Assembly (NCBI GenBank): GCA_001897835.1
Contig: MKUN01000037.1
Coordinates: 1 to 64,000 of the forward strand
DNA: 64,000 nucleotides
Direction of reading: 5' to 3'
Source of the DNA: Bacteroidetes bacterium 46-16
GTDB lineage: Bacteria; Bacteroidota; Bacteroidia; Chitinophagales; Chitinophagaceae
The position numbers were made by a program, and so were the translations under genes. This document shows positions 47,401 through 54,318 of the stretch, piece by piece. The notes under the pieces are model-generated. The model was not told the origin of the DNA. It did no database searches and saw only the letters and a program-made list of their open reading frames with translations. How positions within the stretch are numbered: the first letter of the stretch is position 1; every line of letters starts with the position of its first letter.

Positions 47401-50400
47401 AGAGAAAGTAACACCCGTACCACTGTAGCTCCAATTATATGTAGTGATACCAGTACCGCCTGCTGCTGTATAAGTAGTAGGACCCGTGCTTTGACATACT
47501 GTTGCCGTACCTGAAACAGGACCGGTCAGGGTAGCTGCAGGGTTCACCACTATGGTAAAGGTACCGTTCGTAGAACCACAGGTATTTGTTTCTGTAAGGG
47601 TCAGCGTACCACCGGTTGCGGTTGCGCCGAAGTTCATAGTAATGCTATTAGTACCATTACCTGTGATAGTGGCACCAGTACCGCTATATACCCATGAGTA
47701 AGTAGCCACATTAGCATTAGCAGGTACCGAGTAAGACACGCCGTTCTGGCCCTGGCATACTGGTGAAGTACCGTTTATTACAAATGCTGCAGGAGCAGCA
47801 GGATTAACTGTTATTGAATATGTGATCGTTGCAGTAGTGCCACAAGCTCCTGTACCATATACACTCAATATACCAGAAGTAGCGTTCGCGCCAAAGGTGA
47901 GATCGTTGGTATTTGTAGCAGTAGCATTTGAGAAGGTAACACCCGTACCACTATAACTCCAGTTGTAGGTAGTGATACCTGTGCCGCCTGCCGCTGTATA
48001 AGTAGTAGGTCCGGTGCTTTGACACACAGTCGCAGTACCAGATATTGGACCGCTTAGCGTTGCCGCAGGATTAACTGTTATCGCAAATGTATTGTTCTGC
48101 GTGCCGCAACTGTTAGTTTCAACGAGTGTCAGCGTGCCGCCTGTAGCAGTAGCGCCAAAGTCGATGGTGATCGCATTGGTGCCATTACCTGTTATCGTAG
48201 CACCTGTACCACTGTATGACCATGCAAACGATGTCACATTAGCATTGGCAGGTACTGAATAAGCAACACCGGTCTGACCCTGGCATACAGGAGATGTACC
48301 TGTAATGTTGAAAGCAACCGGAGCAGCAGGATTAACTGTTATGGAGTAGGTAACCGTAGATGTAGTACCACAAGTGTTTGTACCATATACACTAAGGATA
48401 CCTGAAGTGGCACTTGCCCCAAAGGTCAGGTCATTACTGCCTGTTGCAGTAGTATTGGAATAGGTAACACCGGTACCTGAATAGCTCCATGTATACGTGG
48501 TGATATTAGCACCGCCCGCTACAGTATAGGTAGTAGGACCAGTGCTTTGACACACTGTTGCAGTGCCTGACATAGGCCCTGTCAGGGTTGGCGTCGGGTT
48601 AACTGTTATTACAAATGTATTGTTCGTGCTGCCACAAGTATTGCTTTCGGTAAGCGTCAGCGTACCACTGGTAGCAGTAGCACCAAAATTAATGGTAATC
48701 GCATTGGTATTATTACCAGTAATCGTAGCACCTGTGCCGCTGTACACCCAGTTGTAATTGCTAACATTTGCATTGGCCGGAACTGAATATGAAACGCCTG
48801 TCTGGCCCTGGCATACCGATGCAGTACCTGTTATACTGAACGCTGTCGGAGCAGCAGGATTAACCGTAATAGCATAAGTAACAGTCGGTGTAGTACCGCA
48901 GGTGCCTGTACCATACACGCTCAAAGTACCCGAAGTGGCATTGGCGCTAAAGGTAAGGTCGTTGCTGCCTGTACCCGTAGTATTGGAGTAAGCTACACCT
49001 GTACCACTATAAGACCAGTTGTAAGTAGTGATACCGGCACCGCCCGCTACAGTATAAGTAGTAGGGCCTGTACCCTGGCATACCGATGCGGTACCGGATA
49101 TTGGGCCGGTCAACGCAGGAGCAGTACCTACGGTAACGGCAAAAGTGTTTGGACCAACCGAGCCGCAGGTATTGGATTCCGTAAGCTGGATGTTACCGCT
49201 GGTAGCATTAGCTGCGAAATTGACCGTGATGCTGTTCGTGTTATTACCTGCTACTATTGTTGCACCGGTACCTGTATATGACCATGCAAATGAGGTAACG
49301 TTTGCATTAGCCGGAACCGAATAGGTAACACCCGTTTGGCCGGGGCACACACTTGCAGTACCGGTTATGCTAAATGCTGTTGGTGCAGCGGGGTTAACCG
49401 TAATCGAATAAGTTATGGTAGAAGTTGTACCGCATGAATTGGTACCGTACACACTTAATATACCGGAGGTTGCACTTGGTCCGAAAGTCAGATCATTAGT
49501 ATTGGTACCTGTGGTATTAGAATAAGTAACACCCGTACCGCTGTAGCTCCAGTTATAGGTAGTAATATTGGCACCACCCGTTGCAGTATAAGTAACCGGG
49601 CTGCCTGCATTGGCACATACTGTTGCCGTACCGGTCACAGGACCTGTCAGTGTCGGCAGGGCACCTACAGTTACTGCGAAGCTGGTAGGGCCAGTTGAAC
49701 CACAAGCGTTGCTTTCGGTAAGCTGTATGTTACCACTGGTCGCAGTAGCACCGAAATTCACCGTGATCGTATTGGTATTATTACCGGTTATATTAGCACC
49801 TGTGCCTGTATATGACCAGGAATAAGATGTAACATTAGGATTGTTCGGTACCGAATAGGTCACCCCGTTCTGGCCCTGGCATACATTAGCCGTACCTGTT
49901 ATAGAAAATGCTGCAGGTGCTGATGCATTTACTGTGATAGAATATGTAACAGTAGATGTAGTACCGCAGCTATTAGTACCATATACACTTAAAATGCCCG
50001 ATGTGGCACTTGCGCCAAAATCAAGGCTATTCGTACTGGTTGCTGTTGTATTTGAAAAAGTAACACCCGTACCACTATAGCTCCAGTTATAGGTAGTGAT
50101 ATTGGCGCCACCCGCAACTGTGTAGTTAGTAGCACCTGCACCCTGGCAAAGTGTTGCCGTACCAGATAAAGGACCAGTTAAGGTTGGCAGCGCATTAACT
50201 GTTACTGCAAGTGTATTGCTTGCTGAACCACAGGCATTGGTCTCTGTTAGAGTTACATCACCACTCGTTGCAGTATTGCTGAAGTTGATCGTGATGCTAT
50301 TTGTATTATTACCGCTTATCGTTGCGCCGCTGCCCGTATAGCCCCAGCTATAAGTGGCTACGTTAGCATTGGCCGGCACAGTATATGATACGCTGGTCTG

Positions 50401-51648
50401 GCCCTGGCACACTGTTGCCGTACCTGTGATGCTGAATGCAGTAGGTGCCGGCGGGTTAACCGTAATCGAATAAGTTACCGTAGATGTTGTGCCGCAACTG
50501 TTGGTGCCATACACACTCAGGATACCTGAGGTAGCACTCGGTCCAAAGTCTAAACTGTTAGTACCCGTTGCAGTAGTATTAGAATAAGTAACACCAGTAC
50601 CGCTATAGCTCCAGGTATATGTGGTGATGTTAGCACCACCGGCTACAGTATAGTTAGTAGCACCTGCATTCTGGCATAAAGTAGCAGTACCTGAAATAGG
50701 ACCTGTAAGCGTTGGCAATGGATTTACTGTAACGGCAAATGAATTGTTAGCACTGCCGCAGGCATTAGTTTCGGTCAGTGTTACGTTACCGCTGGTAGCT
50801 GTATTGCTGAAGTTGATCGTGATACTGTTCGTATTGTTTCCGCTTATGGTTGCACCACTGCCCGTATAAGCCCAGGTATAAGAAGAAACATTGGCATTGG
50901 CAGGCACAGTGTAGGAAACACTTGTCTGACCCTGGCATACTGTGGCAGAACCTGTAATACTGAATGCTATTGGCGCTGCAGGATTAACGGTAACAGAATA
51001 AGTTACAGTAGCTGTAGTGCCGCATGCATTCGTGCCATAAACACTTATAACGCCGGATGTTGCGCTCGGACCAAAGTCGAATGAGTTGGTTGCTGATGCT
51101 GAAGTATTAGAGAAGGACACACCTGTCCCGGTGTAGCTCCAGTGGTAAACATCTACGTTGGCACCACCGGCCACTGTATAGTTAGTGGCGCCGGCATTCT
51201 GGCATAAAGTAGCTGTGCCCGATAAAGGCCCCGACAGTGTAGGTAAAGGATCTACCGTAATGGTATAAGGTGCTGAGGTAGAGCTGCCATCAACATTGTA
51301 TGCAGTCACCGTAAGGTCGCCTCCCGTGGCAGATGCCGTGAAGGTCAGGTTTATGGAACTACCCGAACCGCTGAAGTTGACACCTGTGCCTGTATATGCC
51401 CAGGAATAACTCGTGGTCGTAGGGTCCACGTTCGACACAGTATACGTACTCGTCGTACTTTGGCAAACGGTTGTATTTCCCACAATCACCGGGGTAATGG
51501 GCACGGCCGCATTTGCATTGAATGCAAATGAGGTCAACATTACCAACAGCAAAAAGATTCGGGAAGGGAAGATACTACGTAGATGTGTTCTCATAAGACT
51601 TTTCGTTAAGCTTAACTGCACATTAAGTGTTTTATAAACAGAAATCAT
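35497..51648 (-). CDS. Giant (5383-residue) PKD-like repeat surface protein with T9SS sorting domain
   Basis: A single uninterrupted reading frame of 16 kb encoding a predicted exported adhesin-like protein. Order: signal peptide (to ~48, NANAA); about 53 PKD-like repeats of ~87 residues (~50-4686); three ~95-residue Ig-like repeats (to ~4970); a ~300-residue unique region (WTGLINTHWSEPGNWACG onward, beta-helix-like); and a ~90-residue type A T9SS sorting domain ending in IKFSKQ. Repeats carry two Cys about 60 residues apart (VCQG ... CGTS), suggesting one disulfide each. They are rich in Thr, Ser, Gly, Asn and Ala, and nearly lack Lys. ATG 51594 is an alternative start that keeps the signal peptide. 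Probable roles are surface adhesion or a cell-to-cell or substrate-binding filament; this is inference. Confidence 0.9.
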   Translation of the reverse strand: MISVYKTLNVQLSLTKSLMRTHLRSIFPSRIFLLLVMLTSFAFNANAAVPITPVIVGNTTVCQSTTSTYTVSNVDPTTTSYSWAYTGTGVNFSGSGSSINLTFTASATGGDLTVTAYNVDGSSTSAPYTITVDPLPTLSGPLSGTATLCQNAGATNYTVAGGANVDVYHWSYTGTGVSFSNTSASATNSFDFGPSATSGVISVYGTNACGTTATVTYSVTVNPAAPIAFSITGSATVCQGQTSVSYTVPANANVSSYTWAYTGSGATISGNNTNSITINFSNTATSGNVTLTETNACGSANNSFAVTVNPLPTLTGPISGTATLCQNAGATNYTVAGGANITTYTWSYSGTGVTYSNTTATGTNSLDFGPSATSGILSVYGTNSCGTTSTVTYSITVNPPAPTAFSITGTATVCQGQTSVSYTVPANANVATYSWGYTGSGATISGNNTNSITINFSNTATSGDVTLTETNACGSASNTLAVTVNALPTLTGPLSGTATLCQGAGATNYTVAGGANITTYNWSYSGTGVTFSNTTATSTNSLDFGASATSGILSVYGTNSCGTTSTVTYSITVNASAPAAFSITGTANVCQGQNGVTYSVPNNPNVTSYSWSYTGTGANITGNNTNTITVNFGATATSGNIQLTESNACGSTGPTSFAVTVGALPTLTGPVTGTATVCANAGSPVTYTATGGANITTYNWSYSGTGVTYSNTTGTNTNDLTFGPSATSGILSVYGTNSCGTTSTITYSITVNPAAPTAFSITGTASVCPGQTGVTYSVPANANVTSFAWSYTGTGATIVAGNNTNSITVNFAANATSGNIQLTESNTCGSVGPNTFAVTVGTAPALTGPISGTASVCQGTGPTTYTVAGGAGITTYNWSYSGTGVAYSNTTGTGSNDLTFSANATSGTLSVYGTGTCGTTPTVTYAITVNPAAPTAFSITGTASVCQGQTGVSYSVPANANVSNYNWVYSGTGATITGNNTNAITINFGATATSGTLTLTESNTCGSTNNTFVITVNPTPTLTGPMSGTATVCQSTGPTTYTVAGGANITTYTWSYSGTGVTYSNTTATGSNDLTFGASATSGILSVYGTNTCGTTSTVTYSITVNPAAPVAFNITGTSPVCQGQTGVAYSVPANANVTSFAWSYSGTGATITGNGTNAITIDFGATATGGTLTLVETNSCGTQNNTFAITVNPAATLSGPISGTATVCQSTGPTTYTAAGGTGITTYNWSYSGTGVTFSNATATNTNDLTFGANATSGILSVYGTGACGTTATITYSITVNPAAPAAFVINGTSPVCQGQNGVSYSVPANANVATYSWVYSGTGATITGNGTNSITMNFGATATGGTLTLTETNTCGSTNGTFTIVVNPAATLTGPVSGTATVCQSTGPTTYTAAGGTGITTYNWSYSGTGVTFSNATATNTNDLTFGASATSGILSVYGTGACGNTATLTYSITVNPAAPIAFNITGVSPVCQGQTGVAYSVPANANVTSFAWSYSGTGATITGNGTNAITMDFSATATGGTLTLVETNSCGTQNNTFAITVNPAATLTGPISGNATVCQNDPPVTYTAAGGTGITTYNWSYSGTGVTFSNATATNTNNFTFGATATSGTITVTGTGSCGTTGPLTYAVTVNPAAPAAFNITGNTNACQGTTGNVYFVPSVAGVTYTWTYSGTGATINNNNTNSVSIDFNNVATSGTLTLVESNACGTATNTFAITVDPSPSLTGPLTGTNPVCQNAGLVTYTAGGAANITQYHWAYTGTGVSFSNTTATNTNDFNFGPAATSGTMSVYGTNSCGTTSTLTYAINVNPQAPNAFNIIGAATVCQGQTGVGYSVPADANVTTWTWSYSGTGITINNNNTNSINIDFSNTATGGTLTLVASNTCGTQTNTFDITVNPLPTLTGPLSGTNPVCQGAGALTYTVAGGANITTYNWAYSGTGVTFSNATGTNTNSFNFGPAATSGTMTVSGTNACGTTANVTLPITVNPAAPIAFSITGTSPVCVGQTGVAYSVPANANVNTYTWSYSGTGATINGNGTNAITIDFSATATSGTLTLDETNFCGTTSNTFSITVTPIPAQPGAITGTTTPCQGTTGTPYSVAAVPNATSYTWTYSGTGATINGNGTNSITIDFNNTATSGTLSVTASNTCGTSAAQTVALTMQPGAFQPGAFTTASTTVCAGGTANYVVPAVVGVTYTWSYSGTGVTFSGPPSNAVTATFANNATSGVISVTATTACGTSAPRSIGVTVTPLPTTPAAFLSSSATVCQGQSGVSYSVAPDANATSFLWSYSGTGATINGTSNAVTIDFANNATSGTLSVSAVNACGTSTALTLAITVNPLPTQPGTITGTPNPCQGALGVAYSVTNDPNITTYNWTYSGTGGTISGTGNAITIDFSNTATSGVLSVTGTNSCGTSTARTYNITVSPLPTQPGNFTTSSPTVCQGQTGVIYTVPNVVGNTYTWTYTGTGVTGLASTANTATLDFSATATSGTLSVTTTNACGTSTARTLAITVNGVPVTPTAITGTNPVCAGANGVTYSVTNDPTATSYTWTYSGTGATIVGTGNSVLISFANNATSGTLSVTANNACGSSTASTLAITVTPIPSQPSVITGTTPVCANTVGNIYSVTNDPNATSYTWSYSGSGATLTGTTNSVSIDFSATATSGTLTVNAVNACGTSTARTLSITITALPAQPGAFTAGTPTVCQGQTGVQYTVPNVAGVTYTWTYSGTGATINGTGNSVLVDFSNTATSGTLSVTATNACGTSTARTIAITVNPLPTQPGAITGTTPVCQGQNGVAYSVTNDPTVTYTWSYTGNGANITGSGNSILVNFANNATSGDIQVTATNTCGTSAATTFAVTVNPLPTQPGVITGSAFACQGSVGNAYSVTNDPAITTYNWTYSGLGATITGTGNAVTVDFANNATSGTLSVTATNACGTSTARTLAITMNPLPTQPGAITGSATVCQSSNGNVYSVTNDPSVTYTWTYSGTGATINGTGSTITIDFNATATSGTLSVTATNGCGTSAATTLAITVNPLPAAPAAITGSATACQGSAANAYSVTNVVGTTYTWTYSGTGATITGNGANAITIDFANNATSGTLSVTATTTCGTSSPTTLAITINPLPTQPGAITGASPVCAGQTGVAYSVTNDPTVTYTWTYSGTGATINGTTNAITIDFSNTATSGVLSVTATNACGTSVATIKSITVNPQPNVPGTPTGPTTVCQNQNGVLYTVLNDPTVTLYTWSYSGTGATISSFGNNASINFSATATSGDVTVTATNACGTSAPSAPLAVTVNTLPTTPGAITGVTPVCQGDVGVAYSVVNDPTVTYTWSYSGTGATITGNGTSTIFITYANNATSGNLSVIATNACGTSTASTFAVLVNPLPLQPAAFSVFTDSVCAGTSGVVYTIPNDPSVTYTWAYSGAGATINGTGNSITIDFSLAATSGTLSVTATNACGTSAPRNLNITIKPLPVTPGAITGTTPVCQGQSGVAYSVTNDPTVTYTWTYSGTGATIIGTGNAITMNFGATATGGTLSVTATNSCGTSTPSTFAIVVNPLPAPPSAITGTSPVCQGDVGVAYSVINDPTVTYNWSYTGTGVTINGTTNAVTLDFSTTATSGTLSVTATNGCGTSLASNFSIQVNPLPLQPAAFITSSDTVCQGQNGVVYTVPNDPTVTYTWTYSGTGATIAGSGNSVALTFSNTATSGTLSVVANNACGTSLPTTIDITVNPLPTTPGAITGVSPVCQGDVGVPYSVTNDPTVTYNWAYSGLNTSIVGSGNAITLSFGTNATSGTLSVTATNACGTSTASTFAITVNPLPLQPSVITGPATVCQGDAGVSYQVLNDPTITNYTWTYSGTGATITGTGNAVTIDFSTTATSGNLTVIANNSCGASLARVMAITVNPLPNQPAPFITFTNPVCQGQAGVIYEVPDDPTVTYTWTYSGTGATISGSGHLVSIDFSNAATSGNLDVTATNGCGTSIPQTLAITVNPLPLQPGAIAGPAAVCQGQNAVAYTVPNDPTATSYTWTYSGSGATITGTTNSVSIDFSTVATSGTLSVWANNACGSSLLSQTLAITVNPLPMQPANFTTSSDTVCQGQTGVMYIVPNDPTVTYTWAYSGTGATINGTTNSITIDFSNTATSGQLTVTATNACGTSAARTLNITVNTLPNDPGAITGPDPVCQGQNNMVYSVPVDPTATSYTWTYSGTGATISGTGSTVSVNYSVTATSGTLTVVANNACGTSLNNSTFAVTVNPIPAQPSAITGPAAACQGTTQAYSVTNVPGVTYSWNYSGTGVTITGAPSNNVTLNFSNIATAGTLSVTATTVCGTSTASTLAITVNPLPQVPGNFTTASDSVCQGQTNVVYTVPLDLTVTYNWTYTGTGATITVFGGNTANVDFSNTATSGDIQVTATNGCGVSAPRTVSVTVHPLPAQPAPFTVSTPVVCQGQTGVVYTVPNDPTVSYTWSYSGTGVTINNSNGNTATLDFAVNATSGTLSVTATNNCGTSAATTTNITVNPLPNTPLPFTASSADVCQGQNAVTYTVPLDPTVTYTWSYSGAGATITGVGNSISIDFSTTATSGTLSVTATNGCGVSSARTVTITVHPLPAQPGAITGTSPVCQGESNVVYSVPFDSSVTYTWTYTGSGATILGTGNLVAIDFSTTATSGVLSVTATNSCGTTAATTFAITVNELPRVTSSPVNATLCAGGDTSFSITATGTGLVYHWQVNTGTGFTNITNNATYSGATTATLHLTAVDSAMNGYQYRAYVTGTCYPGDTSGIALLTVNTAPALGNQLVNAIVCEGTDASFSISAVGTALAYQWEVNDGTGWVNVPAAAPYSGVNTNTLTITAATASMNGYQYRVTVSGTCAPPITTNTATLSVNFAPYITIQPASSVTVCTNAPADMTVTAIGAGLSYQWQVDNGTGFANITNFTLYSGVNTNHLHFNAVGPTMVGYQYRVIVSGACAPPDTSDISVIGINTQVQWTGLINTHWSEPGNWACGVLPTATTVVTITAAAPNMPEVDIPTAICDSLIIDPGAMVSFIGSGNVLELKGSIINNGIFDASLGEVKETGNGTQSIPGGAYAIIRLNGNGDKMIDDNTTVTTGLVLTNGFMTIGNANLTIAPSASVMGGNNASFVVTNGTGQLIYTNIGVGGRTGNVLFPMGSDNTSYTPMNLSNIGNADNFMANVLDGIYTAYTNNVPSGPSLTDNAVGKTWVVDHSGSGGPNVSMTLQWNAVDELTGFDRNACFMSHYVDPLWNPGTPGPAFGPGPYSVSMSGITSFSPFGVGSAGSPLVVNNVNGSNGDDNTITLYPNPVSGSEIFVKFENAPKGEVVVRILDMLGKVIAENKVNTNMYPGGVIPVKIEDLASGSYMLQMTDKNHRPIQSIKFSKQ
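36735..37590 (-). repeat. Three Ig-like repeats near the C-terminus of the giant protein
   Basis: Three ~95-residue units with pattern VCxG..SFSI..G..L.Y.WQVN.GTGF..I and NGYQYRV.VSGTC. They share the YQWQV-type strand of Ig-like surface domains and differ clearly from the PKD-like block. Confidence 0.8.
37591..51501 (-). repeat. Array of ~53 PKD-like repeats (coding)
   Basis: Counting one VCQ-type Cys and one CGT/CGS per unit gives 53 units, ~87.5 residues (about 262 bp) each. Each unit contains YTWxYSGTGATI and TATSGTLSVTATNxCGTS blocks. From the N-terminus, units 2-22 (about 45690 to 51240) alternate between two classes. Units 24-53 belong to one class with the QPGAITG opening. Confidence 0.88.
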
Positions 51649-51983
51649 TCAAACTTTTTTTGGCAATTTCCTTTATACACATAGCCCGAGTAAATGCAAA
51701 AATGCACCCACCGGAATATGCTTATGTTACGGCACAAAATAATACACCTTTTAAAGATTTACAATAGCATTAATACCAGACTTCATAAAAAGATAGCAAT
51801 CATATAACAAAATCATGCGTTTTATCCTTATGATTTTATTATAACAAATAGACTATCAACAACTTATCAATATATTTTCATTAAAAAAATCTCAGCTCTT
51901 TTTATAGCTATATCTTCGATTAGTCTTAAAAAATATGCTTTTATACATTGAAATATTTTTACAATAATTTATTTTGCAAAATA
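51649..51983. other. AT-rich intergenic region, no gene seen
   Basis: 335 bases, strongly A/T rich, between the giant gene and the di-heme peroxidase gene, both on the minus strand. It must hold the promoter of the giant gene, but I could not pick one convincing TTTG/TAnnTTTG pair, and no clear terminator hairpin for the upstream operon is visible. Confidence 0.5.
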
Positions 51984-53027
51984 TTAGTATGCATAATTCC
52001 GGAATCTCATATCGAACAAAAATTGCTTATCGCTGAGGGTCTTTAAAAAAGCGATAAGATCGGTTTTGTCTCCATCACTTAACCTGATCTTTTTCCTCAG
52101 CTGGCGGGCCAGTGTAGGGCTGCTTACAATGCCCTGGGTATAATGTTCCAGCACCTGGCCAAGGCTGCCAAAACGTCCATCGTGCATATAAGGATATGAA
52201 TTTGCAATATTCCTTAAAGAGGGAACTTTGAATTTCAAGGAATCGTTTGGGTCATGTGTGATACGTATCCTCCCGTAATCATTCAATTCGGTATCAACAG
52301 GCAATCCATTGTTCTCAAAAGCATTATTGGTGAACAATGGTTCAGTATGACATGAAGCACAATGTTTCCTGAATATTTTTAGGCCCTTTAACTCTTCCTT
52401 GCTCATTTCGCCCCCCGCCTCATGCCGCACATATTTATCATACTTTGAGTTAAAAGACTCAAGCATAACTGTGAACTGTGCCAGCGCTTTCAATACATGC
52501 TGACCTGTTACCGTGCTATCGCCAAATGCGGCGTAGAACAGGGGCTTGTACAGGGCAGAGCTATTGAGTTTTTTCACTATGCTTTCAAGTGTATTATCCA
52601 TCTCTACCGGGTTGGTAATAGGATTGAGCGGTTGCACCTCAAGGTTATTCACTCCCCCATCCCACATGAACGAGGTGCCCCAGGCCAGGTTGAATAAGGT
52701 CAATGAATTACGTGTCCCTTTCAGGCCGTTTATACCGTGGCTCAGGCTGTGGTCCACATGTGTAAAACCGGAAAACTGGGTATGGCAGCTTGCGCAGGAG
52801 GTAGAACTGTCACGCGATAATACGGGATCGAAAAAAAGCCTGCGCCCTAATTTAAAACCGGCTTCAGTCAGCTTGTTCTTTGAAAGATCATAATTGGGTT
52901 GGGGCCATCCCGGTGGTACTACAAAATTGACATCATCACCAGGCAAGGGACAAAAACCCAGGGAAGCTATAAGCAAAAAGCCCCCGAACACAAAAACAAA
53001 AAAATATATGACCCTCTTTATTTTCAT
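51984..53027 (-). CDS. Di-heme c-type peroxidase, MbnH/MauG-like
   Basis: A 347-residue exported enzyme with two haem motifs, C78-ASC-H82 and C223-ASC-H227, and the conserved PYMHDGRFGSLGQVLEHY segment. This length fits cytochrome c peroxidase and MauG/MbnH relatives. MbnH oxidises a Trp of its partner MbnP to kynurenine to make a copper site. Here the start overlaps the stop of an MbnP-like gene by 4 bases (ATGA), which strongly favours the MbnH interpretation over a plain peroxidase. It is the last gene of the sigma-factor operon. Confidence 0.85.
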   Translation of the reverse strand: MKIKRVIYFFVFVFGGFLLIASLGFCPLPGDDVNFVVPPGWPQPNYDLSKNKLTEAGFKLGRRLFFDPVLSRDSSTSCASCHTQFSGFTHVDHSLSHGINGLKGTRNSLTLFNLAWGTSFMWDGGVNNLEVQPLNPITNPVEMDNTLESIVKKLNSSALYKPLFYAAFGDSTVTGQHVLKALAQFTVMLESFNSKYDKYVRHEAGGEMSKEELKGLKIFRKHCASCHTEPLFTNNAFENNGLPVDTELNDYGRIRITHDPNDSLKFKVPSLRNIANSYPYMHDGRFGSLGQVLEHYTQGIVSSPTLARQLRKKIRLSDGDKTDLIAFLKTLSDKQFLFDMRFRNYAY

Positions 53028-53770
53028 TTCTGCTTATCCTGTCCCCCTGTTTCCACGCTAAGCATATCCGCATAATTATCAGCTATCATCATGGCATCTT
53101 TACCGGGCATATTCACTTCATTGGTTTTAGAAAGATCTATCATTTCGGGATCGTTGAACCATGCAGCCGCATCGGCATTTATCTCCAATATATTTTCCTT
53201 ACCTGCAGCTATAGTGACTTGCTGTAACGGCAAGCGTACATTCCTCACCGCATTATAGGGCGGCAGGTATCCGCCTATGTGAAATTCAAAGGCATGGTGC
53301 AATGTTTTACAGACCTTACTGTGCCCCTGTAATTTGGCCATTATATAACCCGTATTCCAGGCCCAGTACATAGCCTTTACAGGGTCCAGGTCGCCCTCAT
53401 TGGCACCACTTACATTTGCCATACTGTCCACGCCCAACATAAGATCAAGCGTGGTATAATTGCCTGCGGGGATATTTTTAATGTAGATCGTGCGGCTATC
53501 CTTATCGGCCGCGTCAACAAGATGGTAACTATCCGGTTCCCAAAAAGATACTCCTGTAGTAGAAAACTTTAAATTACTGAGATAAAACCTGAACTCATCT
53601 ATATACAGGCTATCGCCATGTGCATTGGCATATTCCCGGTTTTGCAATTGCAACTGTTCTTTTCCGAATACTGTATGCACAATGATCTTCAGCGCACCTG
53701 TATTCGGCTTATTTTGAGCAAAAGCAATGCTGCAATGAACTAATAAAAAAACGGTCAGTATCCTTTTCAT
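53024..53770 (-). CDS. MbnP-like copper-binding-family periplasmic protein
   Basis: A 248-residue exported protein (signal ~1-19, SIAFAQ). Family marks are YIDEFRFYLSNLKF (~56-69), DLMLGVD, and the AMYWAWNTGYIMAKLQGHS motif with Trp136 and Trp138, the aromatic core that includes the modified Trp in MbnP-type proteins. FEFHIGGY follows. Copper binding is known for the family, not shown here. ATG 53770 is the likely start; the frame also opens at a TTG 9 bases upstream. It lies between the Spy-like and di-heme genes and shares overlap with the latter. Confidence 0.82.
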   Translation of the reverse strand: MKRILTVFLLVHCSIAFAQNKPNTGALKIIVHTVFGKEQLQLQNREYANAHGDSLYIDEFRFYLSNLKFSTTGVSFWEPDSYHLVDAADKDSRTIYIKNIPAGNYTTLDLMLGVDSMANVSGANEGDLDPVKAMYWAWNTGYIMAKLQGHSKVCKTLHHAFEFHIGGYLPPYNAVRNVRLPLQQVTIAAGKENILEINADAAAWFNDPEMIDLSKTNEVNMPGKDAMMIADNYADMLSVETGGQDKQK

Positions 53771-53782
53771 GGCACCCAATTA

Positions 53783-54307
53783 TTATCTGCCTGCCGGCGG
53801 CGGGCCTTGTCGTCCCGGCCGCTCGCCTCTTTGCCTGCCCGGCCGGTGTTGCCGCGACATCATCCGCAATACATCATCTATAATATCATCGAAAATAACT
53901 TTTTGCTGCTCGTTGCAGAGCGCACGCACTTGCCTGAAATGCCTGTAGGTCACAAATTCTATCTGCTTTTGATTATCTGCAATAGCATTACCTATGGCAT
54001 CTACCGTACTACTATCCGCAGTTTCCGGGTGCCGCAGGTTATCGAAATACTCTTTCCTTAATGCTCTCCCCTTCCGTTGCAAAATCATTATAGAATCATG
54101 GTGTCGCTCCCTTAGTATATCGAACTGGCTGATCTGTTGCTCCGTGAAATGAAGACGTGATTGTATAAGCTGGTTAGGTTGCTCTTCCCCTGGGCCCGCT
54201 CCGGCATAGTCTGCCGACGGCTTGAACCATATGGTAGCAAGTAATGCAAGGTTCAGTATAAACAGTATCGCAACTGTCCATTTCCAGATACCGGGTACTT
54301 TGTTCAC
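53783..54307 (-). CDS. Spy/CpxP-like periplasmic protein (heavy-metal-sensor type)
   Basis: A 174-residue protein beginning with GTG. A single hydrophobic anchor (~9-28) is followed by helices rich in Gln, His and Arg: LHFTEQQISQFDILRERHHDSIM, QRKGRALRKEYFDNL and the CNEQQKVIFDDIIDDVLRMM helix. This is the helical pattern of Spy/CpxP-type chaperones and zinc-resistance-associated proteins. The tail (~150-174) is basic and Pro/Gly rich (QHRPGRQRGERPGRQGPPP). Its place between the anti-sigma-like and MbnP-like genes suggests a sensor or chaperone for envelope metal stress. Confidence 0.78.
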   Translation of the reverse strand: MNKVPGIWKWTVAILFILNLALLATIWFKPSADYAGAGPGEEQPNQLIQSRLHFTEQQISQFDILRERHHDSIMILQRKGRALRKEYFDNLRHPETADSSTVDAIGNAIADNQKQIEFVTYRHFRQVRALCNEQQKVIFDDIIDDVLRMMSRQHRPGRQRGERPGRQGPPPAGR

Positions 54308-54318
54308 TTCAGGGGTAA

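Noticed and set aside
37591-51501. Periodic repeats considered as a CRISPR or satellite array
   Set aside because: The period is a codon multiple in one intact frame, the units are diverged in DNA but kept in protein, and no short spacer/repeat pattern exists.
36500-51640. Many plus-strand ORFs of 60-103 residues across the giant gene
   Set aside because: They run antisense to the intact 5383-residue frame, repeat with the same ~262-bp period, and arise from its low stop content on the other strand. None looks like a protein family.
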